From Ramlibacter lithotrophicus (lineage in GTDB: Bacteria; Pseudomonadota; Gammaproteobacteria; Burkholderiales; Burkholderiaceae_C), in contig NZ_VTOX01000001.1 of NCBI RefSeq assembly GCF_012184415.1, forward strand, positions 868,001 to 932,000: a stretch of DNA of 64,000 bases, given 5' to 3'. Under the pieces are notes generated by a model. It did no database searches. It saw nothing but the letters and a program-made list of their open reading frames with translations, and had not been told where the DNA came from. Positions 1-7,008 of this stretch are shown here, piece after piece. A program made the position numbers and the translations under genes. Positions within the stretch are counted from its first letter, which is position 1, and every line of letters begins with the position of its first letter.

Positions 1-86
1 TGCGGGCGCTCGCGAGGCGCGACGCGCGCGCCACCACCGACAAGATGCAGCTGCACTTCCGGCACGGGCTCGAAGCAGCCGGCTGA
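1..86 (+). CDS. C-terminal fragment of a gene cut by the window edge, possibly a GntR-family regulator
   Basis: An open frame runs from the left edge (reading from base 3) to TGA at 84-86 and gives about 27 residues ending HFRHGLEAAG. The alternation of basic and helical residues (ALARRDARATTDKMQLHF) resembles the last helix of the FCD ligand-binding domain of FadR-type GntR regulators. The fragment is too short for a firm assignment. A GntR regulator would fit its place upstream of a TRAP transporter operon. Another helical protein is equally possible. Confidence 0.35.
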   Translation, partial: RALARRDARATTDKMQLHFRHGLEAAG

Positions 87-114
87 GGCGCCGCACCGCG
101 CAGGCGGGGCCTAC

Positions 115-140
115 GTGGTATCACTGATCGCGTTATCACC
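115..140. promoter_or_regulatory. Candidate operator: repeated TATCAC upstream of the TAXI gene
   Basis: TATCAC occurs at 119-124 and again at 134-139, a 15-base period, and the first copy lies in a near-palindrome GTGGTATCAC (115-124). The pair lies between the left-edge gene and the candidate promoter at 195-224. It could be a binding site for the upstream regulator, but no protein can be assigned from sequence alone. Confidence 0.25.
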
Positions 141-194
141 TACGCAACCTGTCAGCGAGCTTGCATGGGACCCGGGAAGCAGGCGTTTCCCAGG

Positions 195-224
195 TTGACA
201 CTGCATTTGCCCGACTCATAGCAT
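195..224 (+). promoter_or_regulatory. Candidate sigma-70 promoter for the TAXI-TRAP operon
   Basis: A perfect -35 hexamer TTGACA (195-200) is followed after 18 bases by TAGCAT (219-224), which matches the -10 consensus at four of six positions. The predicted start of transcription near 231 leaves a leader of about 33 bases before the ATG at 264, with the purine-rich stretch GGAGAGAAAAG serving as ribosome binding site. Confidence 0.45.
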
Positions 225-263
225 TGACCCGTTTCAAATCACAGACCACGGAGAGAAAAGAAC

Positions 264-1223
264 ATGCTCGGACTTCTGAAGCGCATCGGCGTGACGTGCG
301 CGACCCTGGCATTCGCCACGGCCGCCTTCGCCCAGAACATCTCGATCGGCACCGGCGGCACCGGCGGCGTCTACTACCCCATGGGCGGCGGCCTCGCGGC
401 CGTGCTGTCCAAGTACGTGCCCGGCATGCAGGCCACGGCCGAGGTCACCGGCGGCTCGGTCGACAACCTCAAGCTGATCGGTACCGAGAAGCCGTACATC
501 GGCTTCACCATGGCCGACGCCGGCCTCGACGCCCTGAAGGGCCAGGACAAGTTCAAGGGCAACCAGGTGCCGCTGCGCACGCTGATGGTCCTCTACCCGA
601 ACCGCATGCACCTGGTGTCGGTCGAAGGCAAGGGCGTCAACAAGATCGGCGACCTCAAGGGCAAGCGCATCTCGACCGGTTCGCCCGGCAGCGCCACCGA
701 GGTGATGGCCTTCCGCATCCTGGAGGCCGCCGGCATCGACAAGGACAAGGACGTCAAGCGGGAGCGCCTGGGCGTAGCCGAGTCGGTCAACGCGATGAAG
801 GACAACAAGATCGACGCCTTCTTCTGGGTGGGCGGACTGCCGACGGCGGCCGTCACGGACCTGGCCAACACGCCCGGCACCAAGATCAAGATGATCGACC
901 ACTCGGAAGTCGTGGCCAAGATGAACCAGAAATACGGCAACCTGTACGTCGAGGACTCCATCCCGAAGAGCGTGTACAAGGGCATGGACGCCGACAACAA
1001 GCAGGCCACGGTGATGAACCTGCTGGTGACGCACCAGAAGATGGACGACAAGACCGCGTACAACATCGTCAAGGCGGTGTTCGACCACAAGCCGGACCTG
1101 GTCGCCGTGCACAAGGAAGCGGAGAACTTCAAGCTCGAGAACCAGAAGGCCGCCGCGTCGCCGATCCCGTTCCACCCCGGCGCCGTCAAGTACTTCGCCG
1201 AAAAAGGCATCAAGATCAACTGA
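264..1223 (+). CDS. TAXI-family TRAP transporter solute-binding protein
   Basis: This is a 319-residue periplasmic solute receptor of the TAXI subclass of TRAP transporters. The N-terminus has a typical Sec signal with a hydrophobic core and a cleavage site after AFA (about residue 23). The mature start ISIGTGGTGGVYYPMGGG is the glycine-rich signature of TAXI proteins. The KGKRISTGSPGSATE stretch near residue 135 is also family-typical. It is followed by a terminator-like hairpin and then by the matching fused permease, so the two form a complete Na+- or H+-driven uptake system. The substrate cannot be read from the sequence. The nearby reductase genes make an aromatic or alicyclic carboxylate plausible, but this is inference. 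Confidence 0.9.
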   Translation: MLGLLKRIGVTCATLAFATAAFAQNISIGTGGTGGVYYPMGGGLAAVLSKYVPGMQATAEVTGGSVDNLKLIGTEKPYIGFTMADAGLDALKGQDKFKGNQVPLRTLMVLYPNRMHLVSVEGKGVNKIGDLKGKRISTGSPGSATEVMAFRILEAAGIDKDKDVKRERLGVAESVNAMKDNKIDAFFWVGGLPTAAVTDLANTPGTKIKMIDHSEVVAKMNQKYGNLYVEDSIPKSVYKGMDADNKQATVMNLLVTHQKMDDKTAYNIVKAVFDHKPDLVAVHKEAENFKLENQKAAASPIPFHPGAVKYFAEKGIKIN

Positions 1224-1241
1224 CCAGGGTGATTTCCAGCG

Positions 1242-1269
1242 CCCCGCCACCCCGGCGGGGTTTTTGTTT
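1242..1269 (+). terminator. Rho-independent terminator-like hairpin after the TAXI gene
   Basis: CCCCGCC (1242-1248) pairs perfectly with GGCGGGG (1254-1260) across a 5-base loop and is followed by TTTTTGTTT. It lies between the receptor and permease genes. It could cause partial termination and so raise receptor relative to permease, a common arrangement for binding-protein operons. Confidence 0.7.
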
Positions 1270-1323
1270 GAGCAGTCGAAACTTGCACGCCAGAACATGA
1301 CCGGGAACCGCGAACACCCGCAT

Positions 1324-3357
1324 ATGACCGACCAGTCCGCCGCCGTGGCCAGCGAAGCCGCGGTCGTGAGCGAAGAGGCCCTGCACAAGGCCCAGGAGTT
1401 CATCGAGGAAGAAGAAGGCGCCGCCAACCGGCTGACCGGCTGGCTCGCCGCCCTGCTCTCGGTGCTGGCCGTCGGCGTGTCGATCTACCACCTGTACGCC
1501 GCCTACGGCATCGTTCCGGCCCAGGTGCTGCGGCCGATGCACGTGGCGCTGGTGCTGTTGCTGACGTTCCTGCTGTTCCCGGTGGCGAGGCGTTTCCGCC
1601 ATCGCGTGATGTGGTGGGACTTCGTCGCCGCCGCGCTGGCGATCGCGTCCATCGCGTACATGATCCAGGGCGGCGACGACTTCATGGATCGCAACACGAC
1701 GCCCGGCGGGTGGGACATCCTGTTCGGCGTGGCGTTGATCGCGCTGGTCATGGAGGCCATGCGGCGCACCAACGGCTGGATCATGCCGGCGGTGACGGGT
1801 GCCTTCATCCTGTACGCGCTGTTCGGCGCGTACCTGCCGGAGCCCTGGACCCACAAGGGTTACGAGGTGGGTCGCCTCGTCGGCCATCTCTACATGACGC
1901 TGGAGGGCATCTTCGGTGTCGCGGTGGATGTGTCGTCGTCCCTGATCATCCTGTTCACGATCTTCGGCGCGTTCCTGCAGTACTCGGGCGCCGGCAAGTT
2001 CTACATCGACTTCTCGTTCTCGGCCATGGGCGGCAAGTCGACCGGGGCCGGCCGCACGGTCGTGCTGGCGTCGTTCCTGCTCGGCGGCCCCTCCGGCTCC
2101 GGCGTCGCCACCACCGTCACGCTCGGCTCGGTGGCCTGGCCGATGCTGGCCAAGGTGGGCTACGAGCGCAACGCGGGCGGAGGGCTGCTTTCGGCCGCCG
2201 GCCTGGGCGCCATCATCTCGCCGCCGGTGCTGGGCGCCGCCGCGTTCCTGATCGCCGAGTTCCTCAAGATCTCGTACCTCGACGTGCTGCTCATGGCGGT
2301 GATCCCGACCATGCTGTTCTACTTCGCGCTGTTCCTCATGGTCGAGATCGACGCGCGCAAGTACGGCATGCACGAGGCCGTGTTCGAGAAGGTCGACACC
2401 GTCTGGCACCTGACCCGCCGCTACTGGTTCCACTTCCTGTCGCTGATCTCGATCGTGGCGTTCATGATGTGGGGCTTTTCGCCGGTGCTCTCCGTGTTCT
2501 GGGCCACCGTTGTATCCGCCGTCACCAGCTTGCTGCGGCCGGAAACTTCGCTCATTCCGTACGACGTGTTCCGCGGCCGCGGACCGATCCTGCGCCAGCT
2601 GTGGGGATCGGGTCTGGTCAAGGCGCTGGAGAACGGCACCATCGGCGTGCTGAACGTGGCCGCCACCTGCGCCGGGGCCGGCATCATCGTCGGCGTGGTC
2701 ACCCTCACGGGCCTGGGGCTCAAGTTCAGCTCCATCGTGATCGACCTGGCCGGCGGGTCGCTGCTGCTCACCGCGGTCTACACCTCGCTGGTGGTGTGGA
2801 TCGTCGGGCTGGCCGTGCCCGTGACGGCGTCGTACATCATCTGCGCCGTGATCGCGGCGCCGGCCCTGATCAAGCTCGGCGTGCCGGACTTCGCCGCCCA
2901 CATGTTCATCTTCTATTACGCCGTGCTGTCCGAGGTGTCACCGCCCACGGCGCTGTCACCGTTCGCGGCGGCCGCGATCACCGGCGGCGATCCCTACAAG
3001 ACGACGCTTCAGTGCTGGAAGTACACCGTGCCGGCCTTCCTGGTGCCGTTCATGTTCGTGCTCGACCCGAGCGGCCTGGGCCTGTTGCTGATGGGGTCGA
3101 CCAAGGCGCTGGCCACGGCCAACTGGTGGATGATCGCGGAAGTGACCTTCACCGCCGCGGTCGGCGTCGCGGCCCTGGCGGCTGGCTTCCAGGGGTGGGC
3201 GTTCAAGAAGACCACGAGCGTGGAGCGCGTCATGTTCATCGTGGCCGGCTTCGCGCTGGTCTATCCCAGCGTCGTCAGCGACGTGCTGGGATTCGGGCTG
3301 GTGATCGCGGCGCTGGCGTTGCAGTTGTTCCGCACGCGGACGGTGCCGGCGGCCTGA
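1324..3357 (+). CDS. TRAP transporter fused permease (4TM/12TM DctQM type)
   Basis: A 677-residue inner-membrane protein with the small DctQ-like and large DctM-like parts fused, as is usual for TAXI systems. The N-terminal 40 residues are acidic and cytosolic. About four hydrophobic helices follow (to about residue 180), then the DctM-like region with the conserved GGPSGSGVATTVTLGS and SPPVLGAAAF motifs. The late segment SEVSPPTALSPFAAAAITGG is a TRAP signature. I chose ATG 1324 because it is the first ATG whose product starts at the usual acidic N-terminus. ATG 1297 is possible and neither has a strong Shine-Dalgarno sequence. The gene ends 10 bases from the stop of the convergent bamC-like gene. 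Confidence 0.88.
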   Translation: MTDQSAAVASEAAVVSEEALHKAQEFIEEEEGAANRLTGWLAALLSVLAVGVSIYHLYAAYGIVPAQVLRPMHVALVLLLTFLLFPVARRFRHRVMWWDFVAAALAIASIAYMIQGGDDFMDRNTTPGGWDILFGVALIALVMEAMRRTNGWIMPAVTGAFILYALFGAYLPEPWTHKGYEVGRLVGHLYMTLEGIFGVAVDVSSSLIILFTIFGAFLQYSGAGKFYIDFSFSAMGGKSTGAGRTVVLASFLLGGPSGSGVATTVTLGSVAWPMLAKVGYERNAGGGLLSAAGLGAIISPPVLGAAAFLIAEFLKISYLDVLLMAVIPTMLFYFALFLMVEIDARKYGMHEAVFEKVDTVWHLTRRYWFHFLSLISIVAFMMWGFSPVLSVFWATVVSAVTSLLRPETSLIPYDVFRGRGPILRQLWGSGLVKALENGTIGVLNVAATCAGAGIIVGVVTLTGLGLKFSSIVIDLAGGSLLLTAVYTSLVVWIVGLAVPVTASYIICAVIAAPALIKLGVPDFAAHMFIFYYAVLSEVSPPTALSPFAAAAITGGDPYKTTLQCWKYTVPAFLVPFMFVLDPSGLGLLLMGSTKALATANWWMIAEVTFTAAVGVAALAAGFQGWAFKKTTSVERVMFIVAGFALVYPSVVSDVLGFGLVIAALALQLFRTRTVPAA

Positions 3358-3367
3358 GCCGGCAGCC

Positions 3368-3919
3368 TCAGGGCCGCCTGGCGACCCGGTCGAGCGCCGC
3401 GATCACCTCAGCGAGGCTGTGGCGGCTGACGAGGGCGAGCACGCCGCGCTCGGCGGCCTCGTCCGCCGGCAGCGCCTCCTGTCCGGCCTCGATCCGCCGC
3501 TCGCGGTAGACCAGACACTGCGCCTCGCACACGGTGACGCACAGGGGCTCGGCCAGCGGCGGTTCGTCCTCGCACATGTCGCACTTCAGGGGCAGGCCGG
3601 AATCGGGCTCGATGAAGAAATCGCGCGACGGACAGGCCGCGCGGCAGAAACTGCATTCGCTGTAGCGCTTGCCCTCGAGCCGGTAGAAGTGCCGGCCGTC
3701 GCACTCGGCGCGGGTGAGATTGCCCGCGCGCACCGGCACGTACTCGTCGTTGACCTCGTCGGTCACGACCCGGATGCGCGAACGCGCCGGATTGACGCTG
3801 CCGTAGCGCGGCCTGGCGTGGAACGCGGAACAGGCCATCTCGCAGGCCCGGCAGCCGGTGCATTTGCCGAGGTCGATCAGGATTTCCTTCACGACGCGGC
3901 CGGCTTCGGCGGCGCTCAC
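3368..3919 (-). CDS. BamC-like polyferredoxin, second copy
   Basis: A 183-residue iron-sulfur protein paralogous to the product of 8960-9499. It has three cysteine clusters for [4Fe-4S] centres: CTGCRACEMAC near the N-terminus, CSFCRAACPS in the middle, and CDMCEDEPPLAEPLCVTVC. The start is GTG at 3919-3917, which overlaps the TGA of the bamB-like gene in a GTGA, implying translational coupling. It is expected to pass electrons to or from the tungsten subunit encoded just upstream. There are no paired HdrA- or NuoF-like genes on this strand, so it either docks on the BamD-I module of the + strand operon or uses an unlinked partner. Both options are inference. Confidence 0.85.
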   Translation of the reverse strand: MSAAEAGRVVKEILIDLGKCTGCRACEMACSAFHARPRYGSVNPARSRIRVVTDEVNDEYVPVRAGNLTRAECDGRHFYRLEGKRYSECSFCRAACPSRDFFIEPDSGLPLKCDMCEDEPPLAEPLCVTVCEAQCLVYRERRIEAGQEALPADEAAERGVLALVSRHSLAEVIAALDRVARRP

Positions 3920-5823
3920 GGCAGGATCCCCCGCCGTTCCAGATCGTCGGCGGTCCCGGCCATGTCGAGACCCTCCAGGGTGGCGCGGGTCGGAATCCCC
4001 TCGCTGTTCCAGCCCTTGAAGGCGTAGTAGCGGCCCAGCAGTTCCTGCTCGTAGGCCTCGTCGCGCACGGCCCAGTGGTCCTCGGGCGGACGTTCGTCCC
4101 TGCGGCGCAACCCTCGCCGCACGTTGATGGCGCGCACCAGGGTGCGGATGCGCTGGAACGTCTTCCACAACCGCTCCTTGTCGATCGCCATGCCGGTGGC
4201 CGCCGACAGCACCCGCGGGATGTTGTTCATGTGGTACGCCACGCCGCCGCCGAACTGGCCGCGAAACGACGACACGAAACCGCACAGGCCGGTGGCGTCG
4301 TCGATGTAGTGCATCGCCTCGTTCCAGTCGACGATCTCGCAGGTCGCGTCGTCGGAGATGTCGTCGCGCTTCTCCCACTCCAGGAAGTACTTCTTGAACT
4401 TTTCATGAGGCACGGCTTCCCACTTCGCTACGAAGGCCTCGCGCTGCTCGCGGGTCGGCAGCGGGTCCTGAGGGAAGGAGCCTTCGATCTGCGTGATGCT
4501 CATCTTCTCGCCCGTGGCGATCATCAGGAAATAAGCCGGATTCAATTTGCCCAGCTTGATCGGCAACTGCTCGAACTTCTTGGTGGTGTTGTGGTCGTAG
4601 GCCTGCGCGCCCTTCCCGATCCGCCGCGCTGCGTGCGACACGCCATCGGCCAGCACGTCCCCTATGCCTTCGCGGCGCACGATCTTTTCCAGCAGGTAGA
4701 AGAACCGGCCATGGCTGTCTTCAGGCATGCCGGGAAAATCCTGGTCGGCCAGGATGCCCGCCTCCAGCAGTTCCAGCGCGAAGGCGATCACCTGCGGCGT
4801 CGAATACGAGTCGACCCCGTATTCCTGCGCCATGCCCAGGATCTCGTAGGTGAAGTCCAGTTCCAGGAAGGCCGCCATGTGCCAGGTGTCCTTGCCGAAG
4901 CACTTGTAGCCGAAGCGCGGACGTCCCGGCCAGGCGATCACGTTGCGGCACTTCTTCGCGCAGTTGAAGCAGCCGGTCTGCCGGTCCAGGTGGTCGTACT
5001 TCCACCTGGTCCAGCGCTCCTGCAGCTCGGCACTCCAGAAATGCTTGCGCCGCGTCCGCGCGTTGCCCCAGGCGAAATGGTCGGGGTGGAAGCTGTCGTC
5101 CTCGTCCACTGCCATCCAGTCGCCGTTGCCGTCGCCGCCGCCGATCTTGCGGTGCAGCGCCTGGCTCAGCGCGAACAGCTCGGCGGGATGCGCGACGTTG
5201 AGGTCGCGCGTGCCGCGGACCGCGATTGCCTTCAGCCGCTTGTCGCCCATGATCACGCCGACACCGCGCGAGGCGCTCGCGTGGTTGTGGTCGATCGACG
5301 CCATGTAGACGCGGTTCTCGCCTGCCAGCCCGATCGCCGCCACCTGCACCGCCTGGTCTTTCAGTTCCGCTTTCAGCAGGTCCTGGGTTTCGGTAGTGCC
5401 CTTTCCGCGCAGGTGCGTGGCATCGCGGATCTCGACCCGGTCGTTGTGGATGAACAGGTAGACCAGATCGGGCGCCTTGCCGCGGATGATGATGCGGTCG
5501 TAGCCGGCGAACTTCAGCTCGGGCCCGAAGAAGCCGCCGAACAGCGAATGCGACATCAGGTTGGTCTGCGGCGAGAAGGTGTTCACCACCGTCCGGTTGG
5601 CGCTCGGGGCCGGCGTGCCGTTCAGCAGACCCGTGCTGAAGATCAGCAGATTGTCCGGGGAGAAGGGGTCGGTGTCGGGCGGCACCCGGTCGAACAGGAT
5701 CCGTGCGGCGACACCCTGCCCGCCCAGGTACAGCTCGGTGTCCCGGATGTCGGTGGCGACCTTCTCGATGCAGCCGGTCGAGAGGTCCACCTCGAGATTG
5801 AATCCGGTCTCCGCATACCGCAT
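3916..5823 (-). CDS. BamB-like/AOR-family tungsten oxidoreductase, second copy
   Basis: A 635-residue member of the aldehyde:ferredoxin oxidoreductase family, clearly similar along its whole length to the BamB encoded at 7009-8967. The N-terminal AOR domain has LGGQGVAARILFDRV and SPDNLLIFSTGLL. The [4Fe-4S] cysteines are C285, C288 and C292 (CFNCAKKC), plus a later cysteine in TGLCGF. C308 (YKCFGKD) aligns with the tungsten-ligand cysteine of BamB and H246 with its His260. The positions aligning with Glu251 and His255 are Met and Glu here, and the segment is about 14 residues shorter. Translation starts at ATG 5823 behind a strong AGGAGAG. The likely role is a tungsten- or molybdopterin-dependent oxidoreductase with a substrate different from that of BamB. 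Confidence 0.85.
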   Translation of the reverse strand: MRYAETGFNLEVDLSTGCIEKVATDIRDTELYLGGQGVAARILFDRVPPDTDPFSPDNLLIFSTGLLNGTPAPSANRTVVNTFSPQTNLMSHSLFGGFFGPELKFAGYDRIIIRGKAPDLVYLFIHNDRVEIRDATHLRGKGTTETQDLLKAELKDQAVQVAAIGLAGENRVYMASIDHNHASASRGVGVIMGDKRLKAIAVRGTRDLNVAHPAELFALSQALHRKIGGGDGNGDWMAVDEDDSFHPDHFAWGNARTRRKHFWSAELQERWTRWKYDHLDRQTGCFNCAKKCRNVIAWPGRPRFGYKCFGKDTWHMAAFLELDFTYEILGMAQEYGVDSYSTPQVIAFALELLEAGILADQDFPGMPEDSHGRFFYLLEKIVRREGIGDVLADGVSHAARRIGKGAQAYDHNTTKKFEQLPIKLGKLNPAYFLMIATGEKMSITQIEGSFPQDPLPTREQREAFVAKWEAVPHEKFKKYFLEWEKRDDISDDATCEIVDWNEAMHYIDDATGLCGFVSSFRGQFGGGVAYHMNNIPRVLSAATGMAIDKERLWKTFQRIRTLVRAINVRRGLRRRDERPPEDHWAVRDEAYEQELLGRYYAFKGWNSEGIPTRATLEGLDMAGTADDLERRGILP

Positions 5824-5834
5824 CGCTTCTCTCC

Positions 5835-6734
5835 TCAGGCCAGCACCGGCAGGCAGAACGCGATGTCCCGCGCCAGACCGCACGCGCGGCACGTGCAGCG
5901 CGCCTTGAGCGTCTCGCACTTCAGTCCGCGCTCGAGGCAATGGGAGATGTCCAGCCCGCCCCGGCACTGCGGACAGGTACGCGGCGTGACCACGGTCACC
6001 TCGAGCTGCCGCACCCGATTGCCGTCGCGCGTGCGAAAGTCTCCATGCAGCACCAGCGCGTGCCGCTCGAAAGCGGCGATGCCGCATTGCTCCAGCTCGG
6101 CCAGGAGGTCGTCGAAGAACGCGACGGTCCGCTCCGACCGCGCAAGTGCCAGCTGCCGGCCGCTCTCGGTGAACATCGACCATGGCGCGGCGTGCGCGTA
6201 CGTGAGCTCGCGACTGAGCGTTTGCGCGAGCGCGTCGACGAGCCCGCGCCCGCGCAGCGTCGCTTTCGTGAAGAATGCACCGACGCCGAGCGCGCCGAGC
6301 TTGTCGAGCCGGTCGGCGTCCTGCACGACGCGGCAGGGGCCGATGCACGGCAGACGGTCGTCATACAGCGCCCGCAGCGCCCCGGTGACGTCGTCGATCG
6401 CGCCGCGCTGCATGCCGTGCTCGTCCAGCAGCGCGGCCGCCAGCCGGGCGGCGTGCTCTTCCTCCGGCACCTCGTCCTGGTGGTATCCGCCCTCGTGGAA
6501 CTTGCCGGCGTCGTGGAACAGCGCGATCAGCACCGGCAACCAGGGATCGACCCGTTCGCGCAGTGCCAGCGCATGAGCGATCGCTGCGGTGCGCTGCGTG
6601 TGTTCGAGGAGGAACGCGGAAGGCGCCTGTCCGGTGCGCTGGTTGTAGCGCGACTCGCCGTCGACGAGCGCGGCCTCGATGCGTGCATGCAATCCCGGCA
6701 AGCGCGACTCCAGCAGGTTGCGCACCTCGTCCAT
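5835..6734 (-). CDS. HD-domain phosphohydrolase with C-terminal zinc-ribbon-like domain
   Basis: 299 residues. The N-terminal two thirds form an HD-superfamily metal-dependent hydrolase: H45 (LLEHTQRTA), the H74-D75 pair (LFHDAGKFHEGG) and an Asp in VVQDADRLDKLG (139-141). Residues 254-294 hold eight cysteines (CPQC, then C266, C273, and C280, C282, C285, C294), suggesting a zinc ribbon. The gene leads the operon with the second bamB/bamC pair. Its TGA is 11 bases from the next ATG, inside that gene's ribosome binding site. Start ATG 6734 follows GGAGACAGGAGAG. A nucleotide or phosphate-ester hydrolase function is all that can be said. A link to cofactor (molybdopterin nucleotide) handling or regulation is speculation. 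Confidence 0.8.
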   Translation of the reverse strand: MDEVRNLLESRLPGLHARIEAALVDGESRYNQRTGQAPSAFLLEHTQRTAAIAHALALRERVDPWLPVLIALFHDAGKFHEGGYHQDEVPEEEHAARLAAALLDEHGMQRGAIDDVTGALRALYDDRLPCIGPCRVVQDADRLDKLGALGVGAFFTKATLRGRGLVDALAQTLSRELTYAHAAPWSMFTESGRQLALARSERTVAFFDDLLAELEQCGIAAFERHALVLHGDFRTRDGNRVRQLEVTVVTPRTCPQCRGGLDISHCLERGLKCETLKARCTCRACGLARDIAFCLPVLA

Positions 6735-6797
6735 CGAAGCTCTCCTGTCTCCTCTCGATTTGCCTGCACTGCTTCGCGCTCGATTCTGTCACCGACA

Positions 6798-6820
6798 TAC
6801 CTGATCGGGGCGCTCAGGTA
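6798..6820. promoter_or_regulatory. Candidate operator: 7-bp inverted repeat with 9-bp spacer
   Basis: TACCTGA (6798-6804) and TCAGGTA (6814-6820) form a perfect inverted repeat in the 274-base divergent region between the HD-hydrolase operon and bamB. The size and symmetry suit a dimeric regulator such as a TetR or MarR protein. No such regulator is encoded in the window beside it. Confidence 0.4.
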
Positions 6821-6854
6821 CAGGGGCATTGCGCCGAAGTTTGATGGAGATCAG

Positions 6855-6883
6855 TTGACGCCGGACAGCCAAATACGCCTAAT
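6855..6883 (+). promoter_or_regulatory. Candidate sigma-70 promoter of the bam operon
   Basis: TTGACG (6855-6860), 17 bases, then CCTAAT (6878-6883). The first hexamer matches consensus at five of six positions and the second at four. The implied transcription start near 6890 would leave a leader of about 118 bases before bamB, containing the nested hairpin at 6887-6939. Confidence 0.4.
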
Positions 6884-6886
6884 GGT

Positions 6887-6939
6887 ACGGGATTACCGGT
6901 TTGCGGCGGAAACGATGCAGACCGGCCGCGAAGTCCCGT
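6887..6939 (+). promoter_or_regulatory. Nested stem-loop in the bamB 5' leader
   Basis: An outer stem ACGGGA (6887-6892) pairs with TCCCGT (6934-6939). Inside it CCGGTTTGC (6896-6904) pairs with GCAGACCGG (6917-6925), nine pairs with one G-U. The inner loop is 12 bases and the internal loop is asymmetric (3 and 8 bases). It lies 69 bases upstream of the bamB ATG. It may be an RNA control element, or the inverted repeats may be protein sites in DNA. I do not recognise a known riboswitch in it. Confidence 0.35.
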
Positions 6940-7008
6940 TGAACGAGCCGCCGCGCCGCGCTGCTGCACGAGAGCCGCGAGACGCACGGACCTGAGGAGA
7001 CCAGGCAG

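Noticed and set aside
1216..2901. Long minus-strand open frame opposite the TRAP permease
   Set aside because: It is Gln/His/Arg-rich and lacks hydrophobic or domain structure. The + strand frame is a clear permease.
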